Assembly: GCF_009730915.1 (NCBI RefSeq)
Contig: NC_052472.1
Coordinates: forward strand, 18,382,382 to 18,446,381
Direction of reading: 5' to 3'
DNA from: Dioscorea cayenensis subsp. rotundata
Taxonomy: Eukaryota > Streptophyta > Magnoliopsida > Dioscoreales > Dioscoreaceae
DNA: 64,000 nt
The position numbers and the translations under genes are program-made. Numbering within the stretch: the first letter of the stretch is position 1; each line of letters starts with the position of its first letter. The notes below the pieces were generated by a model that made no database searches, was not told where the DNA came from, and saw nothing but the letters and a program-made list of their open reading frames with translations. Positions 12,618 to 23,424 of this stretch are shown one piece after another.

Positions 12618-12870
12618 CCATTATTTTCTCTCAAAGTTTGAAACAAAATGGGGAAGAAGATGCTGACATGGTGGTCATTTAAGTTAAGTTGCTGATGTGG
12701 ACTAGTAAACTGAACATGTCCGGTGCCACATAAGCAAAGGGCTACTGAAAAATGGGCAGTGACTAGCCGGTGAAATGAAATGAAAGGATGGTGACCAAAT
12801 TGATTCAAATTAAAATTCGGTGACCAATTTGATCTAATAGTAAAGTTAAGTGACTACCCAAAGAATTTAG
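12618..12870 (-). repeat. Right terminal inverted repeat of the Pack-type element
   Basis: This is the inverted partner of 11388-11640. Differences are scattered substitutions, so the two arms have aged since insertion or were not identical when mobilised. Confidence 0.85.
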
Positions 12871-14781
12871 CATGGGTAAACATTGAACTTAGGATATCTG
12901 TAACAAGAACAAACAGTAATGGAGACAGAGGATCACCCTACTTTCAATCCTCTCTGGTAGCGGATATACCCATTCGGAGAACAATTAACCAGAAAGTCCT
13001 AATCATCCAAATCAAATGCCTTGGCATAGTCAACTTTCAAAATATGCCCAGGGAGCCTATGCTTGTGCAGGCTAAAAATCAGTTCTTCAGCAGTGGCAAT
13101 ATTATCCAGGATACAATGACCTTTCAGGAAAGTTGATTGATCTAAATCAACTAATGAGTTTATGACCATACTCAAACGTGTTGCCAAGAGCTTCGACAGA
13201 ATTTTCAAGAAAGAGTTAATTAGGCTAATGGGGCGATAATCTCCCGGCAATTCCGGTGTAACGACCTTGGGACTGAGCTCAATACTAGCTCAGTTAATCT
13301 TTTCTAGGTTAGCTCTCCCAAAAAAGAAGACCTCACAAAGTTTCAGAAGGTCAAGCTTAATAATATCCCAGAACTATCTGAAGAACTGCAAAGGGAAACT
13401 GTTAAGTCTAGGAGCTTTATTCCCTCCCAACTCAAAAACCGCACCTTTGATTTTCTCCAAAGAGAAAGGGCGTTCCAGCTGGGATAAGTCCACCTGCATC
13501 TTGTTGGCTAGCAACTTTCGGAGATCAACCCTGAATCTGGAAGACCGATGGAGCCAAAACTGCTGGTTAAAATGATAAGAGAAAATTTTACAATCTCCCG
13601 TGGATCATTAAAAGTAGCCCCATTGATACATAAAGTAGGGATGAAATTCTGATGTTTACGCCCATTGGCGACCGCATGGAAAAAAACGGTTGTTATCATC
13701 TCCTTCCTTCAACCATTGGAGTCTTGATCTTTGTTTCTAGTATACTTACTCTTGTTTCCGAATCTCACTTAAATTCAATAGAAGGTCCTCTTCCTATTTC
13801 TATTCCAATGGTGATAATAGTCGGGTCTCTTTCGCGATGACAATTTTTTTAAGATCATGCAATAAGGCCAGCTTCTTAAGTTTAATGGACCCGAAAGAGA
13901 ATTTCGCCCAGTGCCGCATTTGTCTCCTAAGTCCTGCCACTTTTTTAGCCAAAATAAAAGCACCGTAGCCCTCAGGAGATAAATCAAACCACCACTATTC
14001 AACTAATTCGTGGAAGCCATCCACAGAGGACCAAATCAACTTGTAACTGAAAGGTTGCTGGTTTAAAGTATGAATACCTACCTCAAGTCGAATAGGCACA
14101 TGATTTGACCCTAATCTCGGAAGACTATTCTAGATCATCTTAGGGAAGGTGTTCACACAAACACTGTTTACAAGAAAGTAATCCAACTTAACCCATATCG
14201 GGCTGGCTTGTCCATTAGTCCAAGAGAATCTTTTACCAAAAGAAGGTGGCTCCTGCAACACCAGGTCTTGCAGGAAAGCATTAGCGTTTGTAATGTCCTC
14301 TAAATTAGGAGGACCCGAGATTTTATCCCCCACATCAAAAGTTGCATTGAAGTCCCTGCAAATAATGCCGGGAATACCAGATATCCCTACGCAATCCTTT
14401 AGCTCCTCCCAAAAGACATGCTTCAATGCCCTGGCATTTGGCCCATAAACCATAGTACACTGCTACATCAAATTCTCATATTTTAAATAGAATTCTACTG
14501 TTAGACTGAAGGAGCCCACCTTCAGCAGTTTGCTAGTCAAAATCCCACTATTCCAAACCATGATAATCCCATCCTCTGAGCCATGCGTTGGCACAGAGAA
14601 GAATGATCCAGTCTACTCCCACCAATTTTGCGCCAAAGAGCAGGGGGAATCTCCTCCATTTTAGACTCTTGAAGATAACATATGTCAGCAAAGTGCAAAT
14701 TTAAAAAGTCCTTAACAAGAAACCGCTTCGCCGGTCTCCCTAAACCCTTAACATTCCAGGTAATAATATTCATAACACACA

Positions 14782-17084
14782 TCAAGCAACGTGACCCTCA
14801 GAGGAGGTCGCCACTGGCTCCCGGGACAGGGGCGCCCTTGACTGTTCTAACAAGCGGAGGTGATTAATACATTCAGGTGCAGAATCAACAAAATAGATAC
14901 CACAAGCATCACAATAATCAGATAGAAGAAGTGGTTTAGAAGTCGTACCTTTCCTAATGTCACCTCGCAACACCTTCTTCTTGGCGGATCGCTGTGGCTC
15001 AGCAACATACCCGGCATCCTCATTGCAATGTGAGGATGGCTTTTTTGGTCTCTCACTTCTACGTGTCCCCATTGGTTGCTTCGTGGAATTCAAATCAAAA
15101 CCTCCTCGCAAATCTCGCAATAACTTCGTGAGATTCCTCTTAAATTCACTACTCGAATCGTCTGAATCAGAAATGCGATCAGGTGACTCAAGAACATCAG
15201 AAGGAGAATGCAAATCATCTATTTTCGAAATTCGTATTGGCAAAATCAAGACACCCCAATTTTGGAGGTTCAACTGAAGTTTCCTTCCCAACACAGAGCC
15301 TCGGCTTAATAACATCCAGCACATGATCTGGCCCAAGAACAGGCCCACCATCCGGCCCACTTCACAGAGCAATAACGGGTCTCCCACATCAAAACCAGAA
15401 TTGTTGGGTAAAGAGTGGGCCAAACCCCAGTCTGGCCCATTAACCGCAATAGGATCCACCTCTTCACGAGCATCACACAAGGGAGCAAGCTTCGGATGTG
15501 TCTCCACGCATGAAGCACTGGTACGTCGCCCATCAATCCCAGTCAAGACAACCTTGGACATGCGCTACCCGACACCTATCCCATGCTGATTTTGGATCTC
15601 GCACCACCCAATGCACGACATGTCGAGTTCTCGAGCCAAGCGACCTCACCTCGTCAAGCTGATCTGACCTGCGGCGCTCGGAGAATCACGCTCCTCCAAG
15701 ACCAACAGTCCGATCCCCATCATCAATTGGACAGGCAGGTCATCTCCTCGATGACCGATGATGTAACGAAGCGTCACCGCCGTAGGAGCAGACTCAACCA
15801 CGGTCACCAACTTCACTCCACCGGTTACTAACGCCTCCCCTATCACCGGCCCTCGATATGTACCTCCGACCGGGGACTTGCTGCCTCCTGCGTCAACTAG
15901 GTGGAAGCAGCGCTCCACCGACCCTAAATCAGCTAATAAGGCCACTGACGAAAAGGGTTGCTTCCCTTTCTCTGCCCTAGAGATTTCATGCGTACCTCGG
16001 CGATCCATCAGCCGCCCACCTACCCCCATAACCATCACCTTACTACTATATGGATATATATACCTTCCTAGTTCCCGTATGAACATCGTAAATTCCCCGT
16101 GATCCAAGGTAATCAGCATCGAATACTTCCACATACCTCAACTAAGCTCTAGCTTGAAAGGTAGCGAGACCCCCCTCTTAGCGGCGCATCAGCACAGAGA
16201 TGAATCATTTATGAGGCAGGAATGATTACGATAGGGCAATCAACTCTCCCACTGGCCGCATCACCTCACAAATGATGTTCCATCACCAGCCATGAAGGGG
16301 CAGGTTCCAAATAAGGATCCATTACCCCTCCCCAGAAGCCTTGCCCTCCGCCACAATCTCTGCCAACCAAGGAGAAATCTTCAAGGTACAGGGACCATCT
16401 TTGGTGGCCACCTTGAAACTACCAAGTTTGTACACTTCTTTAACATCCTCCCGGCATGCCAACAGAATAAGGAAGGCAACCTCATTTAACAGAGTGATCA
16501 GGCCTGCAAGAGACTTGTTGATGACAGAGGGAGCCACTTCGAGATACTAGATTCATTGACAAAGCCCTCCCCGAGGTAAGAACCGCCACCTTAGTGAGCT
16601 TCTCCCTTAATTCTATAATCTCCTGTGTGAGTGAAAGTGAAAGTGCCGCACGATTTGGCCAAGGTGTAGACGAGGCCACCACCTCTGGAAAAACGATAAC
16701 ACTAATTGCACCCAGTTGCTCATTCGTACTCACTCATTTAGAGCACACAGAATCATCACGAGGCCCCTCCCGTTGATTGCCTGAAGCCACACGTTTTGTA
16801 CTCACATGCATCCTCTTACAACGAGGACTTCGCACCACTGGGCATCACGCAACCATGTGGCCGACGCCGACACATCTCAGACAAATGACCTGATGTCGGC
16901 ACTCCGCCGTCTTATGCGAAGAGCGGAAACATCGCCTACATGTTGCCTCTGTGGGAGAGCGCGGACTCTTAGCACCGGTTAGACATGAGCCACCCTGCTG
17001 CTGGTCAGAAGTCACACTCACCAAACTCATTCTGGCTATGCCCTTCGCCGACTGACACCCATCGGAGGATGACGAGCTAACCAC
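14782..17084 (-). pseudogene. LINE ORF1 (gag-like nucleic-acid-binding protein)
   Basis: The longest open piece is 15561-14782, with others at 16537-16322, 16134-15646 and 17084-16845. The piece near the 5' end carries a CCHC zinc knuckle: CRRCFRSSHKTAEC followed by a second CLRC...GH motif. The 16537-16322 piece (CREDVKEVYKLGSFKVAT) resembles the DUF4283-type N-terminal region of plant LINE ORF1 proteins, but with low certainty. The C-terminal piece is serine-rich and charged and ends directly before ORF2. Frame changes between the pieces show it is not functional. The order knuckle-then-conserved-piece is unusual, so the exact ORF1 model is uncertain. Confidence 0.65.
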
Positions 17085-17220
17085 CTAAGATAGGACTGCT
17101 TGCCTCATTTAAGACTGCTATTGCCGCCCTTACCTCCTCCGACATTATCACAATCATCCCCGTCTGCACCGTCGACCTCGCTGGCAACCTCCTAGAGGTC
17201 ACATAGGAGATTCATCGTTC

Positions 17221-17539
17221 ACCTATAGTGAAATTTTATCTTGTGGTAGATGTTAAATTCATCGTTCACATAAGACCTTTCGATTTGACATGTATCCCTC
17301 TATTTTTTTAACATTTTTTATTTATATCCATAATAACTATATTTTTAATTTTTTATTTATCCATTTTTCACAAATAAATATATATGAATTTTATTAATAT
17401 TTTTTATTAAAATAAATAATTAAACTATTTAAACAAATAAAGCATGTTCTTTGCATGAGCACATGCAGGCTCTGAGAAGGTAGTATCCCAAACCACTTGT
17501 TTCTCTTGATGCAAAAGCTAATAATATCGTAGTATTGAA
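17221..17539. other. AT-rich spacer
   Basis: No gene or clear repeat is seen between the LINE 5' end and the SINE. Confidence 0.5.
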
Positions 17540-17733
17540 CCAACGACTAAATGGTTTATTAGTAGTCGGGTCTCCAATAGAATCCTTCATAAGTGGTAAG
17601 AGTTTGAATCTTGGGTGAGATATATTTTTGGGAGTGTGAATAGTAGTTGTGTGCGGGTGGTCTCAGCACCCATGTGTACATGAGCTCCCTCACACTTGCT
17701 CCGCCGAAATTTATGCATGCCCTTGTTTTTTTT
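17540..17733 (+). mobile_element. SINE copy A (tRNA-derived, Au-like)
   Basis: It starts 'ccaacgactaaatggttta', has a pol III box-B-like 'gtttgaatc' at 17602-17610, and ends in a short T-run. It is a diverged copy of the elements at 53555-53754 and 56050-56250, sharing 'gaaatttatgcat' just before the T-run. A box-B core plus a T-tail is the hallmark of plant Au-type SINEs. The target duplication is not clear for this copy. Confidence 0.6.
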
Positions 17734-17939
17734 AACGGCTAGGTCACTCAACTTGGCAAAAACAAAAAACAATATCATGATACTGATTATATTAAGAAAA
17801 AATATATATAAGTGAGATGGAAGTCAATGCACAATCACGGTTCACAATTCACAAAATGTATCTTCATCCGTGAAGAGGTATCTTTGCTAATAGTATTTTT
17901 TCCCCCAGAAAATGAATCTTGATCACCAACTACAAAGAG

Positions 17940-18060
17940 AACATACGCGTGTCCTCGTTATGCATGCTCTAATAATACGAGGGTGCCACGTATCACCAGC
18001 GCTCCACGTACATCCATAAGCTGCCACACCGCACTCTGTTTTATTTATCTCCTTTCTCCT
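17940..18060 (+). promoter_or_regulatory. ABRE/CE3/RY promoter cluster of the LTI65-like gene
   Basis: Within 95-160 bp before the ATG lie a perfect coupling element CE3 (ACGCGTGTCCTC, 17945-17956), an RY-type TGCATG (17961-17966), and two ACGT cores: gccACGTat at 17988-17991 and ccACGTac at 18006-18009. CE3 beside ABREs is the known ABA-response unit of LEA-type genes, and RY boxes bind ABI3/VP1-type factors. A TATA-like 'ttttatttat' follows near 18040. The site calls are by eye. The expected behaviour, induction by ABA, drought or in seeds, is inferred from these motifs and the gene family. Confidence 0.65.
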
Positions 18061-18103
18061 TCTCTCAATCTCCCCACCTAGACAAATCAAGCCACTTCAT
18101 CCC

Positions 18104-19184
18104 ATGGAGATACATCCCTGTCCTCCTCACGGGGTTACTTATGAAGATGATCATCAAGGAGCCATCCATGCCAGTAATAGAATCACCTTTACCTATGTAT
18201 AATTAATTATATGTAAATGTATTATTAATTATTTTCATATAATGTTCTTGTTGTTCGTCTATGGAAACATGTTTAGGTATTGAGGGAGTAGATGAAGCAC
18301 CTCATGAGAAGAAACCAGTGATGAAGAAAGTGAAGGACAAAGTGAAGAAGATCAAGAACACACTTGAGAAGAAGATGCATGGAGAGGACCAATACCACCA
18401 CCATGAGCTTGATGTAGAAGAAGATGATGATGATGATAATGATGGCTATGAAGAGGATGATGAAGAACAAAAGACTGATCCTGATGTTCATGGTGTTGGT
18501 CATCATGAGCCACTTGATGAAGTTGAGATAAAAGACCGTGTGGTTGTTGGAGAATCCATTGCACCTCTTGAAGTTGATCCTGATGCACCAGCAATGGAAA
18601 CAAAGGCTCATAGAGATGGTGGTGAGGAGGTGGATTTGTCTCAGCCTCTTCTAACTAAACTAGAAGAAATGACTATTTCCAGCCAACATAAAAAAGAAGG
18701 AGAACGAGAAGCAACAAGACCACATGAGGAAACTTCAGCCATGGAGTATGGGAAGAAGGTGGCAAACATGGTGTTGGAGAAGGTGAAGCCCAGAGGGAGG
18801 GTTGAGGAAGGGGAGAAGGTGGCTGATAAAGGAGTGTCTGTGAGAGAGTACTTGGTGGAAAAGTTGAGGCCTGGAGAGGATGACAAAGCTCTCAGTGAGG
18901 TTATTTCAGAGATGGTGCATGGGACTAAGGAGGAAGAGGAGGAGAAGAAGATAATGAAGGGGGAGAGAAAGATGGTGGAGAGGATAAGACAGACAATGGC
19001 TTCGTTGCTTGGTGCTTCTCCTGAACATGATAAGCAACAAGAAGGTGTGGGAAATTATTAATTATTTTGAGAATTTTTATAAGTTGGTTGATTAATTGGG
19101 ATTTTTTTTATATTTTGTGATGCAGTCGTGATGCAAAGGGAGGCAGAGAGGGAGAGGAAGGTGCAGGAAGAGGACTTGCAGTGA
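18104..19184 (+). CDS. LTI65/CAP160-like stress-induced hydrophilic protein
   Basis: Three exons are proposed: 18104-18173, 18277-19044 and 19126-19184, all GT-AG with matching phase 1 joins, giving about 298 residues. The diagnostic part is GVSVREYLVEKLRPGEDDKA followed by LSEVISEMVHG, the repeated motif of the RD29B/LTI65/CAP160 family. Before it are a basic N-terminal block (MKKVKDKVKKIKN), an acidic Asp/Glu run and YGKKVANMVLEKVKPRG. The protein is very hydrophilic, as expected for proteins that accumulate under cold, drought and ABA; molecular action is unknown in the family. The first exon start MEIHPCPPHG is chosen because it joins in frame and follows the ABRE promoter. Without the last intron spliced, the second exon would simply end GVGNY at 19061, so two C-termini are possible. 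Confidence 0.85.
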
Positions 19185-19620
19185 TGCTGAGAAGTAGAGA
19201 GTACTTGTGTTGTGAAATGTTATGCTTTGTATCTTTTGTTGGGGTTTTTTTTTATTAATATATAGTCATTGTGATATGAAGCTCATGACATATAAATAAA
19301 GATATATGCTGTTTTTTTTAAACAAAATGTGCTGTATTTTTTACCCTGAAAAATGGGAAATTATATATATATATATATATATATTCAAGAATTTTCTCAT
19401 GACAATTTAGGAAAATTTAAAAGAAATCATTGGTTTCGTGTATTCGCAATTTAAGGCATGTATTTTTTTTTATATTAATGTACCATATGATTTTTCGATT
19501 TTGGTAAAGTAAAACTATCAACTCCTTCGAATTTTACTTATGTGACAGAATAAAATTGACATTTCATTTTAAAAACTTTTCTCGTATGAGCTGGCTCCAA
19601 TTCAGACTAGTTAGTTAATT
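19185..19620. other. 3' flank of the LTI65-like gene
   Basis: This is the probable 3' untranslated region, with an 'aataaag' poly-A-like signal near 19296 and an AT run at ~19362-19383. No gene is seen. Confidence 0.55.
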
Positions 19621-19621
19621 T

Positions 19622-20834
19622 AAGTAGTGTTTGGTTAGATGTAGTTGAAATTGCAGTGGATTTCAAATTACAATGTAGTTGTAATTACTGTATTTAAAAA
19701 TACAAGGAGTGTTAAATCTGGTGTTTGGTTTGATGTAATTGGAATGCTGGATTATAAAATTTTGTGTTTGATTGGAGGGATTTGTAAATCTGGATTTTGA
19801 AAATATTATTAAGTTGGATATATTTCTAAGATATAAACATCTTTGTTTGTGAGGTTACCCCACCTTGGTTCAATATTAATTTTAATTAATTATAAATACA
19901 CAATTAAATATTATTAATAATAACAAAAAATAATTATGCAAATAATTATTTTTTTTTAATATATAATTATGTTTTCATTACAATTTATTATTAATTTTAA
20001 TAATTATATTAAATATACTACACAATTTATGATTTTTTATAGCAAAGTATTGATAAAAATATAATAATAAGCCTTTATTATTAATAATTATATTATATTT
20101 ATTATATTTAATTTTTTTCATTTTATATTAATATAAAATATAATAATATACTATTTTTATTTTACATGATGAAAGATCTTAGCCTACCAAATACCCTATT
20201 TAATCCATGTATTTTACACAATTTTCTGTTTTAGTCCCTATCTTTTAATTTGTCTTCATTAGGTCCCTATATTGTCAAAATAGGGTAAATTAGGTCCAGC
20301 CCTCACAGTTGTTCCCCTAATTACTCCATGTGTTTTACTCAATTTGGATTTAATTTGTCCAATTTTGACAATATAGGGATCTATTGAGAACAAATTAAAA
20401 GATAGGGATTAAAAAGACAAATTGAGTAAAATACAGGGACTCAATAGGATATTCAATCAATAAAAAATTAAAGATAAAATTTTGTAAAATAATAAAAAGA
20501 TTTTAAAAAAAAGAAACTTACAAATAAAAAAAAACAAAGATAAAAGATGAATCTAGATTTTTTGTTATCCTGCCAAGACATTGGTCTGAAAAATAATAAA
20601 AAGATAAAAATTCGGTGTCACGTGACACCACATGCAAAACTTGCTTTAAATTCTAAAGTGCAGGAGTTTGAACTACGCACGATTTGGGCGTAGTTACAAA
20701 TCCAACAAAATCCCTTACCATTGTAGTTGCAACTACTTTGAATTCCTCAAATTCAGTCAAATAAATATTAGATTTTAAAAGATCATGTATTTCCAATTAC
20801 ATGTACTTTTAAATACCGCCAAACAAACACACTC
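19622..20834. mobile_element. TIR element of ~1.2 kb, hAT-like, non-coding
   Basis: The left side ('gtgtttggttagatgtagtt', then 'aaattacaatgtagttgtaa') is matched in inverted form by the right side (20690-20834: 'ccattgtagttgcaactact', ending 'ccaaacaaacacactc'). The arms are diverged. Ends of the 'gtgtttggtt' type are common in plant hAT MITEs. No transposase is present, the interior is AT-rich, and a separate foldback element has inserted at ~20186-20455. Confidence 0.5.
20186..20455. mobile_element. Foldback MITE (nested)
   Basis: The left arm contains 'ttttagtccctatcttttaa' and 'taggtccctatattgtcaaa'. The right arm has the inverted forms 'ttaaaagatagggattaaaa' and 'ttttgacaatatagggatct'. 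The two arms make up almost all of the element, so it can fold on itself. It is related in style to the foldback unit at 57935-58206. Confidence 0.7.
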
Positions 20835-22240
20835 TTGATTATTTTATTAAGTTAGAATAATAATGGATTTAGCTTAATGAGAAAGTTATTTAATGAGAGG
20901 GTTAACACCTCTCTTCTTCTTCAGGACCACCTCGATTATCACCCAACTTTCAGACATCAGTGGAGAAAGGGAAAGTTATCTTTTAGACAAGATTTCTAGG
21001 GTTAAAAAAATGATGACGTTCTCCTCCAGATAGGAAATAAAAGAGAGGCGAAAGGAAATTAGGAGAAGCTTAATTTGAAAATCTTCATGGCTGTCCCGAT
21101 TGAGAGCTTCTCCTTTGTTCACTGTTGATTTAATTATGGATGATAAATGAGTTGGCGCCAGCTCGGACAAGAAAAGGTTTTTTAAAGTTAAATGTTGGTT
21201 TTACCTAGCCACGTCAGTAAAATTTGACAGGGTCAACAGTTTTTCTTTGATTTGCCAAAACCGGAAAACCACAAGGTACATTAATAAAAAAAAAACACAT
21301 GCCTTAAATTATAAAAACACCAAACCACATGGTTTTTTTTTTTTTGAAATTTTTCCTAACAATTTTAATAAGCCTTTTCCTCATGCAAGACTCAATTATT
21401 TTATGGTTTTCTCCACTTTTTTTTATGCAACAGGGAAGCAGTGGTATTTATGGCAAAACTTATTGGTAAAAGGACTTGGCAGTGTATAAGTAAAGGTGGC
21501 AATTTACATATTGTTCGATATATGAGTCTAAAAATTTAGAAGAATCATATTTTTTCCCCTCTAGCATTGTATGTATGTAGTAGGGGTATTTATTAGTTTA
21601 TTTTTTTAACATATACATAGAAGATTTTCATTAATCTTCTGCACATATACATGACAGATTTTCGTGTCCCACCTGAGTTAAATGTTTTTTTTTTTAGATT
21701 TTTATTGTCCTGAGTTAATAAGTGTTTTAGAGGATCGATAAGTCATCGTAATTGGTGTATTTTTATCATGTCTATCCCTTGAAGACATTTAAGGTGTTTG
21801 TCATCATTTGTGAAAAACTAAAAATAAAAAACTCAGGGGCACTCATCCTCGGATAAACTAGAGAATAAACTCATTTTTGTGTGATCAGATCTAGAAATTC
21901 AAGTCTTAAAATTTTGTAGAAATCCAAGTCTTTTTAGGAAGATTTACTTTATTAATTTAATTTTCATATTCATTTTGTATTTATTTTTTAATAAATATGA
22001 CAAGTGAATAGTTAAGATGTTTACACAAATTGAACATCTATTCTATTTTACTAGATATACATTTTTTTTTATTGGTTATTCATTTTTAAACTCTTTATTT
22101 GGATTTCTAAATCTATCAATTGAATCTACATCAAGAGACTTTTTTTTCTTCCTAACATTGATGAGCTTAGGTGTTGGTTGGTAAGCTAAAATTACATTTG
22201 CAAAGCTAGCTAGGGAGTAAGGAAGTTGGGGCATCCTGAA
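20835..22240. other. Intergenic spacer without a recognised feature
   Basis: Small ORFs at 20976-21170 (-) and 21247-21489 (+) have no domains, and homopolymer tracts are frequent. I see no gene. Confidence 0.55.
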
Positions 22241-23345
22241 TCTTGTGTATTTCAACGCGTTTCTTAGTAAATACCGGTAGAAGATTGCATCCAGTGATAA
22301 TTGGTGTGGGTTTCAAGTTAATTAATACAACTACTTTCAAAATAGTTCAAATAGAATTTGTTGTATCACTAGTCTACAAGAAAGTCTTCTTGGAATTGAA
22401 TCTAGAGTTGTCTTGCTGTCAGGACTTGTTATTCCTATCATCAAAGATGGTGCCTCTATCCTCTTTTCGGTTCGATCGCTGGGTTAATGGGTGTTTGCCA
22501 ATATACCTTTGGTCTGAGGCTTTCAGGTTTGCTCATCATCCAATCGGTACCATTAGAGATTTGCTCCCCATTTTTCTCTCTACATTGTCCATTGTTGATC
22601 CCCTCCTTAATGTATTTTTGATAACTTTAGAGCCTCCTACTAATAATAAGGACACCAAACTATGAAGGCTAATTCCTAGTGAAGGCTTTCTAAATCTTTC
22701 TATGGTTTTTTCCATGATGGCGGCACTCGGCTGTTAGATGACTCCACATTTTGGAAGGGTTATACCTCCAGAAAATAAATATCTTTACCTAGACAAAAAA
22801 AATCCTCATACTTGAGAACCTCGAGTCAAGGAGACGCAAGAAACTCTTCACCGCCACTTGTGTATTTTGCCACACGGCGATTGAAATTTTTTCTTTCTCC
22901 TATGTTCTCTTACTATACGCATATAGAACCATTTTGGTTTCCTACTCTGGCTCTCACAACTCCCCAGATCCCTTGGTGATTTGTGAGGCTTTTAGACACT
23001 TAATCATCATAACTTGCTCAAAGAAATGTGGCACATTTTATTTAGATGGAGGTAAATGATTGTATTTCAAGCTTACTTCTCTTTTGCAAACTAAGGCCAT
23101 TTTCAAAGTTGGTTATATATGTTCCTTATTAATTTGGGTGTCTATAGACGGATTTGGGTTAGTTTTGTAAAGATAAGTTTTGAGCTTTTGGGGTTAATGA
23201 CTAATTTGGGTTTTGGTTAATCTTGAAGTTATACTTAGTTTGTGTCATCCTTTAGGAAGAGATGCTGCTTTAATCTACTTTCAGAATTTTACAGAATGTC
23301 TTCCTCTAACTAATTTATTATTGCATTTTTTCTCTTGTTTTTAAT
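22240..23345 (+). pseudogene. LINE fragment, 3' part of ORF2 (RT tail and zf-RVT)
   Basis: The open piece at 22243-22665 contains FRFDRWVNGCLPIYLWSEAF and HHPIGTIRDLLP, which align with the LINE at 10328-10726 (FWKDCWLDSKAPMYLWQDDF, NGTVHELL). Downstream, at about 22846, 'accgccacttgtgtattttg' gives TATCVFCHTAIE, the zinc-binding motif of the same protein. The 5' part is absent and stops follow, so this is a dead, truncated copy on the plus strand. Confidence 0.7.
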
Positions 23346-23424
23346 AATTTATAATTCTCTTTTATTTTAATAAATATGATTTATTTATTTTTTTTAAAAT
23401 TTTACTCATAAGTATTAAACATTG

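Larger units (their letters stand above)
11388..12870. mobile_element. MULE-like TIR element carrying host gene fragments (Pack-type)
   Basis: This 1,483-bp element has long terminal inverted repeats: 11388-~11640 matches the reverse complement of ~12618-12870 over about 255 bp at roughly 85 percent by eye. Its ends read 'ctaaattttttggatagtca' and, inverted, 'ctaaattctttgggtagtca'. The host LINE sequence 'catggg' is repeated on both sides (11382-11387 and 12871-12876). It carries no transposase, only pieces of host genes, so it was mobilised in trans. Long TIRs with captured genes are typical of Pack-MULEs, but MULEs usually make 8-10-bp duplications and only 6 bp is visible. The superfamily is therefore probable rather than certain. 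Confidence 0.8.
9762..14785 (-). pseudogene. LINE ORF2: endonuclease, reverse transcriptase, zf-RVT
   Basis: The start at 14785-14770 is followed at once by the endonuclease motif ITWNVKGLGRPAKR. Further endonuclease pieces lie at 14453-14130 (GIICRDFNATFDVGDK, SWTNGQASPIWVKLDYF). Reverse transcriptase begins at 13250 (PGDYRPISLINSFLKILSK, KVDYAKAFDL) and resumes after the inserted element with HYADDILV (11307-11318). Later parts are LPCWVIKEIDRIHKDFLW (10950-10651) and the zinc-binding domain TATCVLCYTG...FFQCPFAKHVW (10199-9762). It overlaps or nearly abuts ORF1 (ORF1 ends at 14782), the usual LINE arrangement. Multiple stops and frame changes occur throughout. Codons are interrupted by the foreign element at 11388-12870. 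Confidence 0.85.
9500..17220 (-). mobile_element. L1-type LINE, minus strand, split by a TIR element
   Basis: Read on the minus strand the order is: ORF1 with a CCHC zinc knuckle (~17080), a linker, endonuclease (from 14785), reverse transcriptase with a YADD box at 11307-11318, zinc-binding RT tail (zf-RVT, ~10200-9762), then a 3' end with a T-run on the plus strand at ~9500-9510, which is the poly-A tail. Subtracting the 1.48-kb insertion leaves ~6.2 kb, a normal length for a full plant L1. Many stops and frameshifts break both ORFs, so it is dead. I could not see clean target-site duplications. The 5' limit near 17.2 kb is estimated from where LINE-like coding fades. Confidence 0.85.

Noticed and set aside
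18273-18886. Antisense ORFs opposite the LTI65-like exon
   Set aside because: They are His/Ile- or Ser-rich mirrors of the Asp/Glu/Lys-rich exon and have no domain.
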